From: PALSA-1006 sp041660815
GTDB taxonomy: Bacteria > Pseudomonadota > Gammaproteobacteria > Burkholderiales > Gallionellaceae
NCBI GenBank assembly: GCA_041660815.1
Contig: JBAZVN010000001.1
Location: 520,103-584,102, forward strand
DNA: 64,000 bases
Reading direction: 5' to 3'
Shown here: in pieces, positions 18,220-27,001 of the stretch
How the letters are laid out: every line of letters starts with the position of its first letter
How positions within the stretch are numbered: the stretch's first letter is position 1
Translations under genes and position numbers: made by a program
Notes under the pieces: model-generated
The model's input: the letters and a program-made list of their open reading frames with translations, nothing else
The model's database searches: none
Told to the model about the DNA's origin: nothing

Positions 18220-18639
18220 TCAATACTGTTCGTTTAGATACTTGATCAGGTCAGTGCTGGTAACAATGCCGACAATATTGTCCGCACTATCAATCACTGG
18301 CAAAGAGTGGAAGTGCCCCTTGATTAGTAATTCTGCTGCCTGACGTATGGTTTCGGTATTTTTGATCGTTGTTAACTGGTTCGACATGACGTCAGATATT
18401 TTGAACTGTTGATCAATAATTGCACCGATGCTGCGCTCGTCGGCACCATTAACAACCAAGTTAATTTTCATCATATCGGTAAAACTAACCAACCCCACCA
18501 GTTTTGCCCCACTGACAATGGGGACATGATGAATGTCTAAATCGCACATAATTTTACGAACTTCACTTAGGGGACGCCCTTCCTGAATCACAGCGACATT
18601 TGTAGACATAATCTTGGTGACAGAGTCGTTTTTTTTCAT
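18220..18639 (-). CDS. CBS-domain pair protein
   Basis: A 139-residue protein made of two CBS motifs, at about residues 8-60 and 75-135, with the characteristic phrases DIHHVPIVSGAKLVGLVSFTD and HFHSLPVIDSADNIVGIVTS. CBS pairs (Bateman modules) bind adenine nucleotides and report energy state. This one has no attached catalytic domain. The role is unknown; free CBS pairs often regulate partner proteins. It precedes the HD-GYP pair on the minus strand and is divergent from the hemerythrin regulator. Confidence 0.85.
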   Translation of the reverse strand: MKKNDSVTKIMSTNVAVIQEGRPLSEVRKIMCDLDIHHVPIVSGAKLVGLVSFTDMMKINLVVNGADERSIGAIIDQQFKISDVMSNQLTTIKNTETIRQAAELLIKGHFHSLPVIDSADNIVGIVTSTDLIKYLNEQY

Positions 18640-18760
18640 AGCGAAATACCCCGGTTAAAAGTAACAAGTTAGTTTAAGGGCATGCCAGACAAGTTACTGC
18701 CGGCACACTTGCTTTTCCCCTTTCCCATCACTTCACTCTAGAGGCAACGATCTCATTTGT

Positions 18761-18780
18761 CATCACCCCAAGGGGTGATG
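18761..18780. promoter_or_regulatory. 20-bp palindrome, candidate operator
   Basis: CATCACCCC and GGGGTGATG are exact reverse complements with AA between. The site lies about 60 bases upstream of the hemerythrin-LuxR start and about 120 bases upstream of the divergent CBS gene. It resembles the paired-half-site operators of LuxR/NarL-type regulators, so autoregulation or shared control is plausible. Confidence 0.5.
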
Positions 18781-18840
18781 TAAGCCAAAAAATTTCGACT
18801 TATAATGCGACGAGTTAGTAAAATACTCATTCGGAATAAG

Positions 18841-19614
18841 ATGACAATCAATCTCACCGGTCACGCCGAAATAGATCAACAGCATGAGCTTCTCGATAGC
18901 ACGGTCGGGCGACTTGCGTCATTCTGTTCTGAAGCAATGCACAACCTGGATGCCACTTGTGATGGATGTAATACTTTCAAGCAAAAGCGCTGCGGCTCTG
19001 CACTTACCTCAATCGCTAGCGATTTGACGGCTTTTCTTGCCGGCCATGCGGCTTACGAAGAAAAAATGATGGAGTTGTTGCCTATTACACCCAGTTGCCA
19101 GACACATGTAAAAGCACACAAATCCGCCCATGAAGGAATTGCGAATCAATTGAAGAAGCTCTCGTTGCAAATTGCCAAAGAGAGTCCGCGCGATGTAAGT
19201 ATTTTGATGAAAAGAATAGTCGGAGATTGGCTGGGTGATCACTGCACTCTGTTTGATACTCGACTAGTCCGTCTCGGAAAATTCGATTTAACCAAGGTTG
19301 ATTTTGATGGTGAACTGGTCACGATGCTTGACGAGTATGTCTTCCCCAATCGCCCCACCAGATCGAAGGCATCGTTGAGTGTCAGCGTGGCATTGCAAGG
19401 AAAAAAACTTGAAGTTCGCGGACGATTTGAATCACTTTCTCCCACTCAACGTCAAATTTTCTGGCTGGTCATTGGGGGCAATACCAACCGTGAAATTGCC
19501 GGCACGCTAAGCGTTTCAGTTAATACTATCAAGACCCACCGTGCCGCCATCTTTCACAAAATGGATGTAAAGTCGGTGCTTGAATTAGTCAAGAAAGCTA
19601 ATCTCCTGCGCTAA
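18841..19614 (+). CDS. Hemerythrin-like sensor with LuxR-type DNA-binding domain
   Basis: A 257-residue fusion. The N-terminal 145 residues carry a full set of di-iron ligands: His15 (HAEIDQQH), His69 and Glu73 (HAAYE), His89 and His93, and His134 and Asp139 (HCTLFD). Between helices one and two lies a Cys cluster, C-x2-C-x7-C at residues 40-51. The C-terminal 60 residues are a LuxR/GerE helix-turn-helix (NREIAGTLSVSVNTIKTHRA). Hemerythrins bind oxygen or NO reversibly, so this is likely a cytoplasmic gas- or redox-responsive regulator. An ATG at 18805 is possible, but GGAA and typical spacing favour 18841. Confidence 0.82.
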   Translation: MTINLTGHAEIDQQHELLDSTVGRLASFCSEAMHNLDATCDGCNTFKQKRCGSALTSIASDLTAFLAGHAAYEEKMMELLPITPSCQTHVKAHKSAHEGIANQLKKLSLQIAKESPRDVSILMKRIVGDWLGDHCTLFDTRLVRLGKFDLTKVDFDGELVTMLDEYVFPNRPTRSKASLSVSVALQGKKLEVRGRFESLSPTQRQIFWLVIGGNTNREIAGTLSVSVNTIKTHRAAIFHKMDVKSVLELVKKANLLR

Positions 19615-19821
19615 CACTTGCGTGAGCTCACCAACAACTTCTTACTCGGCGGTGTGAAATTTCACCATGGGATTGATACACCACTGTCCACTTCCGACCT
19701 ATAGAATTGTGATGATTTGCGTGACACAGTTCTATGCCATTTTGAACAACTTATTTACTGTTCATCGTTAAGTGACTTGTGTCGATCAATGCACTTGCCG
19801 CAAGAGCGGTAACAAGCAAGT

Positions 19822-19991
19822 TCAGCGCAGCAGCAGGATGGGGATATTGACCGAGCCCAGCATCGCATTTGTCTTGCAGCCAAACAGCCAGCTGCGTAGC
19901 GGCGAGTGTCCGCCCAAACGGCGTAACCCGCCACATAGTCGGCGTATGACGATAGATCCACGCAGGCCAGGATTTTATTTTCGCTCTTCAT
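19822..19991 (-). pseudogene. Universal stress protein, internally deleted remnant
   Basis: GGAG precedes an ATG at 19991 and the frame encodes a normal UspA-type start (MKSENKILACVDLSSYADYV and then AGYAVW). A shifted frame then gives a normal UspA-type end, GHSPLRSWLFG followed by NAMLGSVNIPILLLR and TGA at 19822. The middle of the protein, including most of the nucleotide-binding site, is missing. The join is near 19911-19919. Only about 55 of 150-300 residues remain. The two longer open frames over this stretch are by-products of the deletion. Confidence 0.72.
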
Positions 19992-20048
19992 GTTTGTCTC
20001 CATTCAATGGCCTATTAGCACCAAGGAGACGTTAGCGTTAGGCCAAAC

Positions 20049-22445
20049 TTATGACTCGAAAAACCGAATTTGATTACGACCTGCTTCTTTGGCTTGATAC
20101 ATCGCGGCATCAGCCCACTTGAGGATGTCGTCTTGACTGCCTTCATGGTTGATAAACATGGCCACACCAATACTCGCCGTGCAGTGATGCTCGACCGTTG
20201 ATACGGGCTGCCCGTCTTTGTTAACGGTCAACAAATAAGGGGCAGATAAAGCTGCTAGAATTTTTTCTGCAACAAATCGAGCTTGCGAGGTGGCTGCGTC
20301 CATATCTGCGTCCAACTCATTTAGCATTACGACAAACTCATCGCCCCCGAAACGCGACACAACATCAATTTCGCGGATGCATTTTTTCAATCTGCTTGCC
20401 GCCTCAATCAGAAGCAGGTCGCCCACCACATGACCATGTGTGTCATTGAGTGGCTTGAAATTATCCAGATCGAGAAACATTACGACACCATAGTTCCCTG
20501 TGCGTTTGCTTGCCGCCATAGCTTGAATCAAACGATCATTCAGCAGGCGACGATTAGGTAGGTTAGTCAGCGCATCATAAAAAGCTAGTTGACGCACCTC
20601 TTCTTCTAGGCGTTTGCGCGCTGTGATGTCTCTGGTTACACCTCGAATCTCATATTGATTTGTTTTTTTGTTCAGGTAGTAGTTGGTCACCACCTCCGTC
20701 CAGATTTTCGTGCCATCTTTGCAGGGCTGCTCAAGCTCATCAGTGCGAAAGACATCAAGGCTTCGCTTGCCCGATTTGATGTCATTCAAATCCTGCAGAA
20801 TTGCGTTTCTAACGAAGGCCGAGCCTTCTGGTGTCAGTGCCGCATCCAACTTTTCAGACATAATCTCCTCGGGCGAATAACCTCGAATATTTAACACAGC
20901 CGGGCTGACGTAAAGAAAATTCAGCGTCACAGGATCAAGTGTCCAGATCACTTCTTTTGCATTTTCCGTTAACAGTCGATATTTTTCTTCGCTATCCCGT
21001 AAAGAGTCATCCGCATTCTTGCGTTCAGTAATATCGGTTCGCATCGAAATATACTGAGTGGGCTTTCCATGCTCGTCCATATAAGGAACGATAGTGGTGT
21101 CTACCCAATACAGATGGCCATCTTTCGCCCGATTACAAAATTCACCGTGCCAAACAGTACCCGTCGCAATCGTGTGATACATCTCACGGAAGTATTCCTT
21201 TGGATGAGTGCCTGAATTGAGGATACGGTGATTCTGCCCAAGCAACTCTTCGCGCGAATAGCCGCTGATTTTACAAAATTGGTCATTGGCATACAGAATC
21301 GAACCCTTTACATCTGCAATGCCAACGATGGCATGTTGATCCAGTGCAAATTTTTGATAACGTAACTCTTCAAGCGCCTTCAGTGCTTCTGCTTGAGTTT
21401 CTCGCAGGGATTTATTTATCCGATTTATATAAAATGCTACGAAAACAACAATGCCTATGATGAACAACATGAGGGCAAAGCCAGTATAAAACCACGAATA
21501 ATCTGCCTCAGTCGCGTCATAGATAAATCCATCAAGCGAAAAATCGCGCGGCATCATCCCCATGTCGGCATAGGTGCTGGCAATGTCATGCCAGCGATTC
21601 GGATTCATATAACCAATCTCGATCAAATTGGGTTGCAGCAGCGGAATCATTTGATCAGACTCAAATTCCAAATATTCACGGGACAGATGAGGAGCATATT
21701 TTGCCAAAATCAAATCAATGGCTTCATCGTGATGACTCTTGGCATATTGCCAGCCGCGCAGACTGGCTGCGCGAAACGCCTTTACCTGCTTGGGATGAGT
21801 GCGTAATTCTTGTTCGCTTGTGAAAAGATTGTCGCCGTAAAAATCAATACCCGCAGAACGTGGACTGAACATCTGAAAGGGATAGCGGACTTTTCTGAAA
21901 TAGAAAGGCTCATTTGAGGTGTAACCGGAAATCGCATCTGCTTTGCCGCCCATTAATCCATCAGCGTCATAGCTATGGTTCATCTGTTGGATGTGATCAG
22001 GCGAGATACCTTCTTTGATTAGATACGCCAGCAGCTCGTCGGCCTGAGGCTCAATCATGATGCGCTTGCCAACCAATTCATGAATATTCTGAATATTGGG
22101 GGCCGCAAAAATCGCATAAGGGGACTGCTGAAAGATAACCGCTAAGACCACGATTGGATCACCCTTGGCTCGATTCAAAAGCAAGCTACTGGTTCCAACA
22201 GCAAACTGTGCTTTACCTTCAAGTACACTCCGGGTTGGATCAACATCTGTTGTTGCTTCCACAATATTTACATCTAGTCCGGCTTCGCTGTAAAACCCTT
22301 TTTCTTTAGCCATGTAATAACCGGCAAACTGAAATGCGTGTTTCCACTTCAGCTGCAATGTCACTTGCTCAAGTCCATAGACTGGGGTTGTAGCGAACAT
22401 CACGGCGAGAAACAAAAACAATGTATATGCAGCGCGAGAAATCAT
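20049..22445 (-). CDS. NMT1/THI5-like sensor with two PAS domains and GGDEF
   Basis: A 798-residue predicted diguanylate cyclase. A signal peptide (AAYTLFLFLAVMFATTPVYG) leads into a periplasmic NMT1/THI5-type ligand-binding domain (QLKWKHAFQFAGYYMAKEKG) covering residues 25-320. A transmembrane helix lies near 325-345. Two PAS domains (about 365-480 and 485-610) and a C-terminal GGDEF domain (FGGDEF, with REID as RxxD inhibitory site) follow. Related THI5/ThiY proteins bind thiamine-type pyrimidines, so a pyrimidine ligand is a reasonable guess. Its start codon overlaps the stop of the cytosine deaminase gene by 4 bases (ATGA), strongly indicating coupling. Confidence 0.88.
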   Translation of the reverse strand: MISRAAYTLFLFLAVMFATTPVYGLEQVTLQLKWKHAFQFAGYYMAKEKGFYSEAGLDVNIVEATTDVDPTRSVLEGKAQFAVGTSSLLLNRAKGDPIVVLAVIFQQSPYAIFAAPNIQNIHELVGKRIMIEPQADELLAYLIKEGISPDHIQQMNHSYDADGLMGGKADAISGYTSNEPFYFRKVRYPFQMFSPRSAGIDFYGDNLFTSEQELRTHPKQVKAFRAASLRGWQYAKSHHDEAIDLILAKYAPHLSREYLEFESDQMIPLLQPNLIEIGYMNPNRWHDIASTYADMGMMPRDFSLDGFIYDATEADYSWFYTGFALMLFIIGIVVFVAFYINRINKSLRETQAEALKALEELRYQKFALDQHAIVGIADVKGSILYANDQFCKISGYSREELLGQNHRILNSGTHPKEYFREMYHTIATGTVWHGEFCNRAKDGHLYWVDTTIVPYMDEHGKPTQYISMRTDITERKNADDSLRDSEEKYRLLTENAKEVIWTLDPVTLNFLYVSPAVLNIRGYSPEEIMSEKLDAALTPEGSAFVRNAILQDLNDIKSGKRSLDVFRTDELEQPCKDGTKIWTEVVTNYYLNKKTNQYEIRGVTRDITARKRLEEEVRQLAFYDALTNLPNRRLLNDRLIQAMAASKRTGNYGVVMFLDLDNFKPLNDTHGHVVGDLLLIEAASRLKKCIREIDVVSRFGGDEFVVMLNELDADMDAATSQARFVAEKILAALSAPYLLTVNKDGQPVSTVEHHCTASIGVAMFINHEGSQDDILKWADAAMYQAKEAGRNQIRFFES

Positions 22446-22885
22446 TCTTCACCTATATCTTCGTTCCATAGCTCTGGATAATCTTGAATGAAACTTGCCA
22501 TCATCTCGATACATTCGCCGGAATTCAAATCAACGACATTCACTCCACTTTGGCGTAGCCATTCAATTCCACCGGGGAAATTTACCGACTCCCCGACCAA
22601 TACGGTGCCAATATTGAATTGGCGTATCAGGCCACTGCAATACCAGCACGGAGAAAGAGTTGTAACTAGAATTTTGTCGCGATAGGTCTTTTGACGACCT
22701 GCTTTGCGAAACGCATCTGTTTCGCCATGAATCGAAGGGTCTCCTTCCTGCACTCGACGATTATGACCCCGACCCAGTAATTGACCATCACCTGAGAACA
22801 ACGCTGCACCAACTGGAACGCCACCTTCCGCAAGTCCTATGCGGGCTTCTTCAACAGCAATGGCTAGCATTTTTTGATGATCCAT
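22442..22885 (-). CDS. Cytosine deaminase, fungal Fcy1-type
   Basis: A 147-residue zinc nucleoside/base deaminase. HGE at residues 53-55 supplies the zinc ligand and proton shuttle, and PCWYC at 79-83 the two Cys ligands. The overall sequence resembles yeast cytosine deaminase very closely: EGGVPVGAAL, LGRGHNRR, TTLSPC, VGESVNF and the terminal EDIGE all have direct counterparts. The enzyme should convert cytosine to uracil in the cytoplasm; related members act on other pyrimidine or pterin-like bases. It is the first gene of a two-gene operon with the NMT1-PAS-GGDEF sensor. Confidence 0.82.
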   Translation of the reverse strand: MDHQKMLAIAVEEARIGLAEGGVPVGAALFSGDGQLLGRGHNRRVQEGDPSIHGETDAFRKAGRQKTYRDKILVTTLSPCWYCSGLIRQFNIGTVLVGESVNFPGGIEWLRQSGVNVVDLNSGECIEMMASFIQDYPELWNEDIGEE

Positions 22886-23283
22886 ACTTAAATCTTGACT
22901 CGAAAAGTTAAGTGAATATTACTCTGAAGTTGTTGAAGCAGGGGTGAATATAAGCGAAATTACTGCCAGCAATGCCTAGTAGGAGATCAGTAGGTTTTAC
23001 ATAACTAAAAAAATTTAGGCGTCCGGTTTGTTTACTTATGCACAGTTCTTGATTATGTGAAGTAAAGGTTGGAATCTGCTCCCAGCGCTGACTGCTGGTG
23101 ACTAGCGCAAATTCGGCCCTTTACATAATTACAGCGACATATTTGCCAAGGCGAGATCTGTTCTGTTGCGCGCCTGTTCATGCAAGCAATCGAGAGCGAG
23201 ACTCCTTTGCAGGGAACTTCGCTGGTAGCGTAGTTCCCTGCAAAGGCATTAAAACGCTGCGGAGAAGATGTATTCATCTCTGG
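22886..23283. other. Intergenic region with a long hairpin
   Basis: About 400 bases between the deaminase start and the DMT transporter end. It should contain the deaminase operon promoter. The only structure I see is the inverted repeat at 23204-23246 and a small AGATG/CATCT hairpin near the transporter stop. No convincing open frame. Confidence 0.5.
23204..23246. repeat. 43-base near-perfect hairpin
   Basis: CCTTTGCAGGGAACT at 23204-23218 pairs with AGTTCCCTGCAAAGG at 23232-23246. Inside, after a T-T mismatch, CGCT pairs with AGCG around a GGT loop. The stem is thus 15 plus 4 pairs. No T-run follows on either strand. It could be a remnant of a small mobile repeat, or end transcription of the DMT gene by a non-canonical route. 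Confidence 0.55.
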
Positions 23284-24213
23284 CTATTTGTATTCAGGTT
23301 TACTGGTAAAACTGATGATCAGAACACCGCACAGCACCAGCGTCGATCCCGCGATCTGCAACATCGAGATGTGCTCACCCAGAAAGATGTAGGCCATGTA
23401 GATGGTGCTGATCGGACCTATGGTACCGATAAACGAGGCACTGCCCGAGCCGATGCGGCGTATGGCGAACGAGAGCAGGAACACGGGCAGTACGGTGGAA
23501 AAGATCGCCATCGCGATGGAGAGTTCATACACGCGCAAGGGCAGGTCGAGCGCGCTCATGGGACGCATCACCACAAACTGCAACACGCAGGCCGCACTCG
23601 CTACTACCATGGCATACGCAGTGAAACGCATCGCGCCGATACGCGCGATGGCATGCCCCGCCCCCACCAGATAAATGGAGTAGGACAAGGTGCTGGCGAA
23701 TACTAGCGCTGAGCCTATCAACACGGCACTGCCTTGGTTAACTCGCACATCATGCAAGAACACCAGCGCGATGCCCGCATAGCACAAGAGCATCGCCGCG
23801 ATGACCTTGCGTCCGATGGCGCGCTTGTAGAGCACGGCGGCGAGGATCACCGTCATGGTCGGATAGAGGAACAAGATCAAACGCTCCAACCCGGCGGAGA
23901 TATATTGCAAGCCGAGGAAATCGAGGAAGCTGGAGCAGTAGTAACCGATCAGCCCCAAGCCTAACACCAGTAAGCGATCATGCATATCCAATGGCGCGGC
24001 GTGTTGACGCTTGGCCCACACCGCCACGCCGATGAAGAACGGCACTGAGAACACCATGCGTAAAGCCAGCAGCGTCACCGCATCCACACTGTCGAGATAC
24101 GCCAGCTTCACCAGGATCGCCTTGGCCGAGAAGCCGACTGCCGCGAGTAGCGCGAAGACGACGCCGAGGAACACATCCCGTTGTGCGAAGGTACTGCGAG
24201 TTTGACTTGCCAT
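23284..24213 (-). CDS. EamA/DMT family transporter
   Basis: A 309-residue inner-membrane protein with about ten hydrophobic segments arranged as two EamA repeats of five helices. Phrases such as LGLIGYYCSSFLDFLGLQYI and SFIGTIGPISTIYMAYIFLG are typical of the drug/metabolite transporter superfamily. Members usually export metabolites or amino acids; the substrate cannot be assigned. It stands alone, with a possible hairpin in its leader. Confidence 0.85.
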   Translation of the reverse strand: MASQTRSTFAQRDVFLGVVFALLAAVGFSAKAILVKLAYLDSVDAVTLLALRMVFSVPFFIGVAVWAKRQHAAPLDMHDRLLVLGLGLIGYYCSSFLDFLGLQYISAGLERLILFLYPTMTVILAAVLYKRAIGRKVIAAMLLCYAGIALVFLHDVRVNQGSAVLIGSALVFASTLSYSIYLVGAGHAIARIGAMRFTAYAMVVASAACVLQFVVMRPMSALDLPLRVYELSIAMAIFSTVLPVFLLSFAIRRIGSGSASFIGTIGPISTIYMAYIFLGEHISMLQIAGSTLVLCGVLIISFTSKPEYK

Positions 24214-24941
24214 GATATTAAGACCCTAAGTGATGAGCTTGGCGGGTCTTAGGCTGAGGCAACGCGGTCGACCCGCAGTAGCCCGGTTAAAAAAAACAAA
24301 GTGTTAGAACAGGAGCGCGCTGCGGCAGTTAGCTAGTAAGGCTAGCCACAGTCGCTTAGCGATGATGAAGTCGGCGGAAATTAATTGTATTTGCATAGGG
24401 TTAAAATATACGTGGATCACTATCGGCAGTCAATTCTCATTTCGAAGTCCTGTCGTAATGATTGTGTGTTCGCTACTTAAATCCCGAACTGTATTAGATG
24501 ATGTAGCCGTGAGCAGTGTCAGATGGCTAGTTATTCCATCAATACAGCAGCGGCGGCAAAGCGCGGCTGGCGTGGGCGGTGTTGAAGTATGGAGAGGATT
24601 TTAAGCTGGAGTTTGGCAGAGAGTAAAAATCAAAACCGCCTACAGAAAAGAAACTCAAAAGGAGGATACGCGCCGCCGGGCGGCGGATTCAAACGAGCGA
24701 AATCAGTATGGGAAGGTTTTGGTGATATTTTGTCTTAGGTTGAGTGGATTTGGGGCGGATCAGTTTAGTTCTGTTGTATGCAGAAAGCGGGATTGCCCTC
24801 GCGTCCGGAAAGACTGGTAGTATGGGCGGAACGCGCTAAACCGGGGTCACTTAACGCGCGAACTCTGACAGGAATCCTCCCCCTACGATTGGTTGGCCAA
24901 TATCCGTCCGAGATTTACATAATTCTTTTGGAAAATACATA
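24214..24941. other. Long intergenic region upstream of the DMT and pga genes
   Basis: About 730 bases between the divergent DMT and pgaB genes. I see no supported coding frame; the open frame at 24362-24604 has no ribosome binding site or recognisable product. A poly-A/G stretch (AAAAGGAGGATACG, near 24656) resembles a ribosome binding site but no gene follows. No pgaA porin gene is present. The region must hold the pga promoter and possibly regulatory sites. Confidence 0.5.
24219..24251 (-). promoter_or_regulatory. Hairpin in the DMT transporter leader
   Basis: TAAGACCC at 24219-24226 pairs with GGGTCTTA at 24244-24251 around a 17-base loop, ending just before the DMT start codon. It may affect translation or be an operator. 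I do not recognise a known riboswitch. Confidence 0.35.
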
Positions 24942-26960
24942 GTGCATTCTTTGATAGCAAAAGTAATGATATTGGCATGTTTGTTTTGTGGGAATTTGAT
25001 GGCGATCGAGATGCCAAATCCGTGTAGTCGCGATCGTAATTCCAATGATTTCACTATTTTCAGTTATCACGAAATAGCTGAAAAAAGCGAAACACTCGAC
25101 TCAACTTATGCGGTCTCAGTTGCGAGTTTTGAGGCGCAGATGAAATGGCTTGTGGATAACGAATATCACTTCATCAATATCGATGACATCATCAATTATA
25201 GGAAACACAACAAGCCGCTACCCAGCAAAGCCATTTTGATTACCTTTGATGATGGATATCAGTCTGTTTATACCAACGCGTTTCCGATCATAAGAAAATA
25301 CAAAATACCCACGGTGATTGCCTTAGTTGGAAGCTGGCTTCAAGCGACAGAAAAGGTTGATTTTGGTGGTCACCTGATCGATAGAAGTAAGTTCATGGGC
25401 CAAAAAGAAATCAAGGAAATGGTTGCCAGTGGGCTGGTTGAGATAGGCAGCCACAGCCATCTTCTGCATCGGGGAATTTTGGGAAATCCACAAGGAAACA
25501 TGCAACCCGCTGCGATTACCCGACAATGGTTGAGCGATAAAGGGGGGTATGAAGACAACAGAAGCTACCAACAACGAATTTACCAAGACTTAAAAGCCAA
25601 TAACGACTTTCTCAAGCAATACACCGGTCAAAAAGCACGGGTCATGGTTTGGCCTTACGGTGAGTACAACATGGAGGTACGCAAAATCGCCGAGAGCCTT
25701 GGAATGCCCGTCGGGCTTACACTGGACGATGGAAGCAATACAAGAATCACACCCTTATGGGGACTGCGCCGAATTTTGGTTGACCAAAAAATGTCGCACA
25801 CCGACATGGAACTCAATATGTGGGATCGCAACAACAATTTCACCGACGGCGCGCTGACCACCAAGGCGATGCATATCGATCTCGATTACATCTATGATCC
25901 TGATCCCGAGCAAGTCAACAAGAACCTCGGCGAACTGCTTGAACGGATCAAGAGAGTCAATGTTAACACCGTCTACCTCCAGACATTTGCCGACCCTGAC
26001 GCAAACGGAGCTGCCGACTATGTCTATTTCCCCAACCGCTATATCCCCGTGCGTAGCGATTTGTTCAATCGGGTGGCATGGCAGATTGGTACCCGCACCC
26101 AAGTCAAACGGGTTTACGCCTGGATGCCGATGATCGCCTGGGAATTGCCTGACGACAATCCCGCGGCGAACGACAAAGTGGTGACCTTGCAGGTCGATAA
26201 AACACATCTGAATATGGGTTATCCACGACTATCCCCTTTCTCACCAACGGCGCGCAAGGTCATCCGGGAAATCTACGAAGATTTGGCTAAATCTACCATG
26301 ATCGACGGCATACTCTTTCATGACGATGTGACCTTGTCAGATTTTGAAGACGATAGCGTGATGGCGCGCGCTCAATACAAAAAGTGGAAATTAAAGGCGA
26401 GTGTTTCGGAAATCCGAGCCAATCATTCGGAGTTTATGCGCTGGACGAAGCTGAAAACCGAATACTTGGACGACTTTGCGATGGAGTTGGCGCAAATCGT
26501 TCGTGGTTATCGTCCGGGGCTTAAAACGGCTCGCAATCTCTATGCGCAAGTAGCCTTAAATAAAGATGCCCAAGAGTGGTACGCCCAAAGTTTAATTGAT
26601 TCAATTAATAAATATGACTACACCGCTATCATGACGATGCCTTACATGGAACAAGCCGATAACGCCGCGTCGTTTTACGACCAGATTGTTTCCAATGTCA
26701 AACGTGAAACCTGTGGCTTGGAGCGGACGGTTTTTGAGCTGCAGACGGTCAATTGGCGAAATAACGACGAGCCAATTTCGCCTCAAGAACTCAGCCTGAC
26801 CATCCAGCACCTGTATGATCTTGGGGTTAATCACATTGCGTATTACCCGGATGATTTGTTTCATAACAACCCTGATGCCGATTTGATGAAACGGGATTTT
26901 GCAAAAAAACCGATCCGAATGTACTCATTTACGCCCAATAGTTTTTTACCCAATAAATAA
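24942..26960 (+). CDS. pgaB: Poly-beta-1,6-N-acetylglucosamine N-deacetylase PgaB
   Basis: A 672-residue protein starting at a GTG with GGAAA upstream. The N-terminus is a signal sequence with a possible lipobox (ILAC). The first half is a CE4 polysaccharide deacetylase: FSYHEI, ITFDDGYQS with the two catalytic/metal Asp, and the SHSHLLHRG His motif. The second half is the glycoside-hydrolase-like PgaB C-terminal domain (DLDYIYDPDPEQVNKNL, FHDDVTLSDF). PgaB partially deacetylates the adhesin PNAG in the periplasm before export. It is the first gene of pgaBCD. Confidence 0.92.
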   Translation: MHSLIAKVMILACLFCGNLMAIEMPNPCSRDRNSNDFTIFSYHEIAEKSETLDSTYAVSVASFEAQMKWLVDNEYHFINIDDIINYRKHNKPLPSKAILITFDDGYQSVYTNAFPIIRKYKIPTVIALVGSWLQATEKVDFGGHLIDRSKFMGQKEIKEMVASGLVEIGSHSHLLHRGILGNPQGNMQPAAITRQWLSDKGGYEDNRSYQQRIYQDLKANNDFLKQYTGQKARVMVWPYGEYNMEVRKIAESLGMPVGLTLDDGSNTRITPLWGLRRILVDQKMSHTDMELNMWDRNNNFTDGALTTKAMHIDLDYIYDPDPEQVNKNLGELLERIKRVNVNTVYLQTFADPDANGAADYVYFPNRYIPVRSDLFNRVAWQIGTRTQVKRVYAWMPMIAWELPDDNPAANDKVVTLQVDKTHLNMGYPRLSPFSPTARKVIREIYEDLAKSTMIDGILFHDDVTLSDFEDDSVMARAQYKKWKLKASVSEIRANHSEFMRWTKLKTEYLDDFAMELAQIVRGYRPGLKTARNLYAQVALNKDAQEWYAQSLIDSINKYDYTAIMTMPYMEQADNAASFYDQIVSNVKRETCGLERTVFELQTVNWRNNDEPISPQELSLTIQHLYDLGVNHIAYYPDDLFHNNPDADLMKRDFAKKPIRMYSFTPNSFLPNK

Positions 26961-27001
26961 GATATCGATGGTTACTTTTATCTGGAAGGATTGAAATCAG
27001 G

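Noticed and set aside
24362..24604. 80-codon frame upstream of pgaB
   Set aside because: Weak start, no family resemblance; not enough to call a gene or a pgaA fragment.
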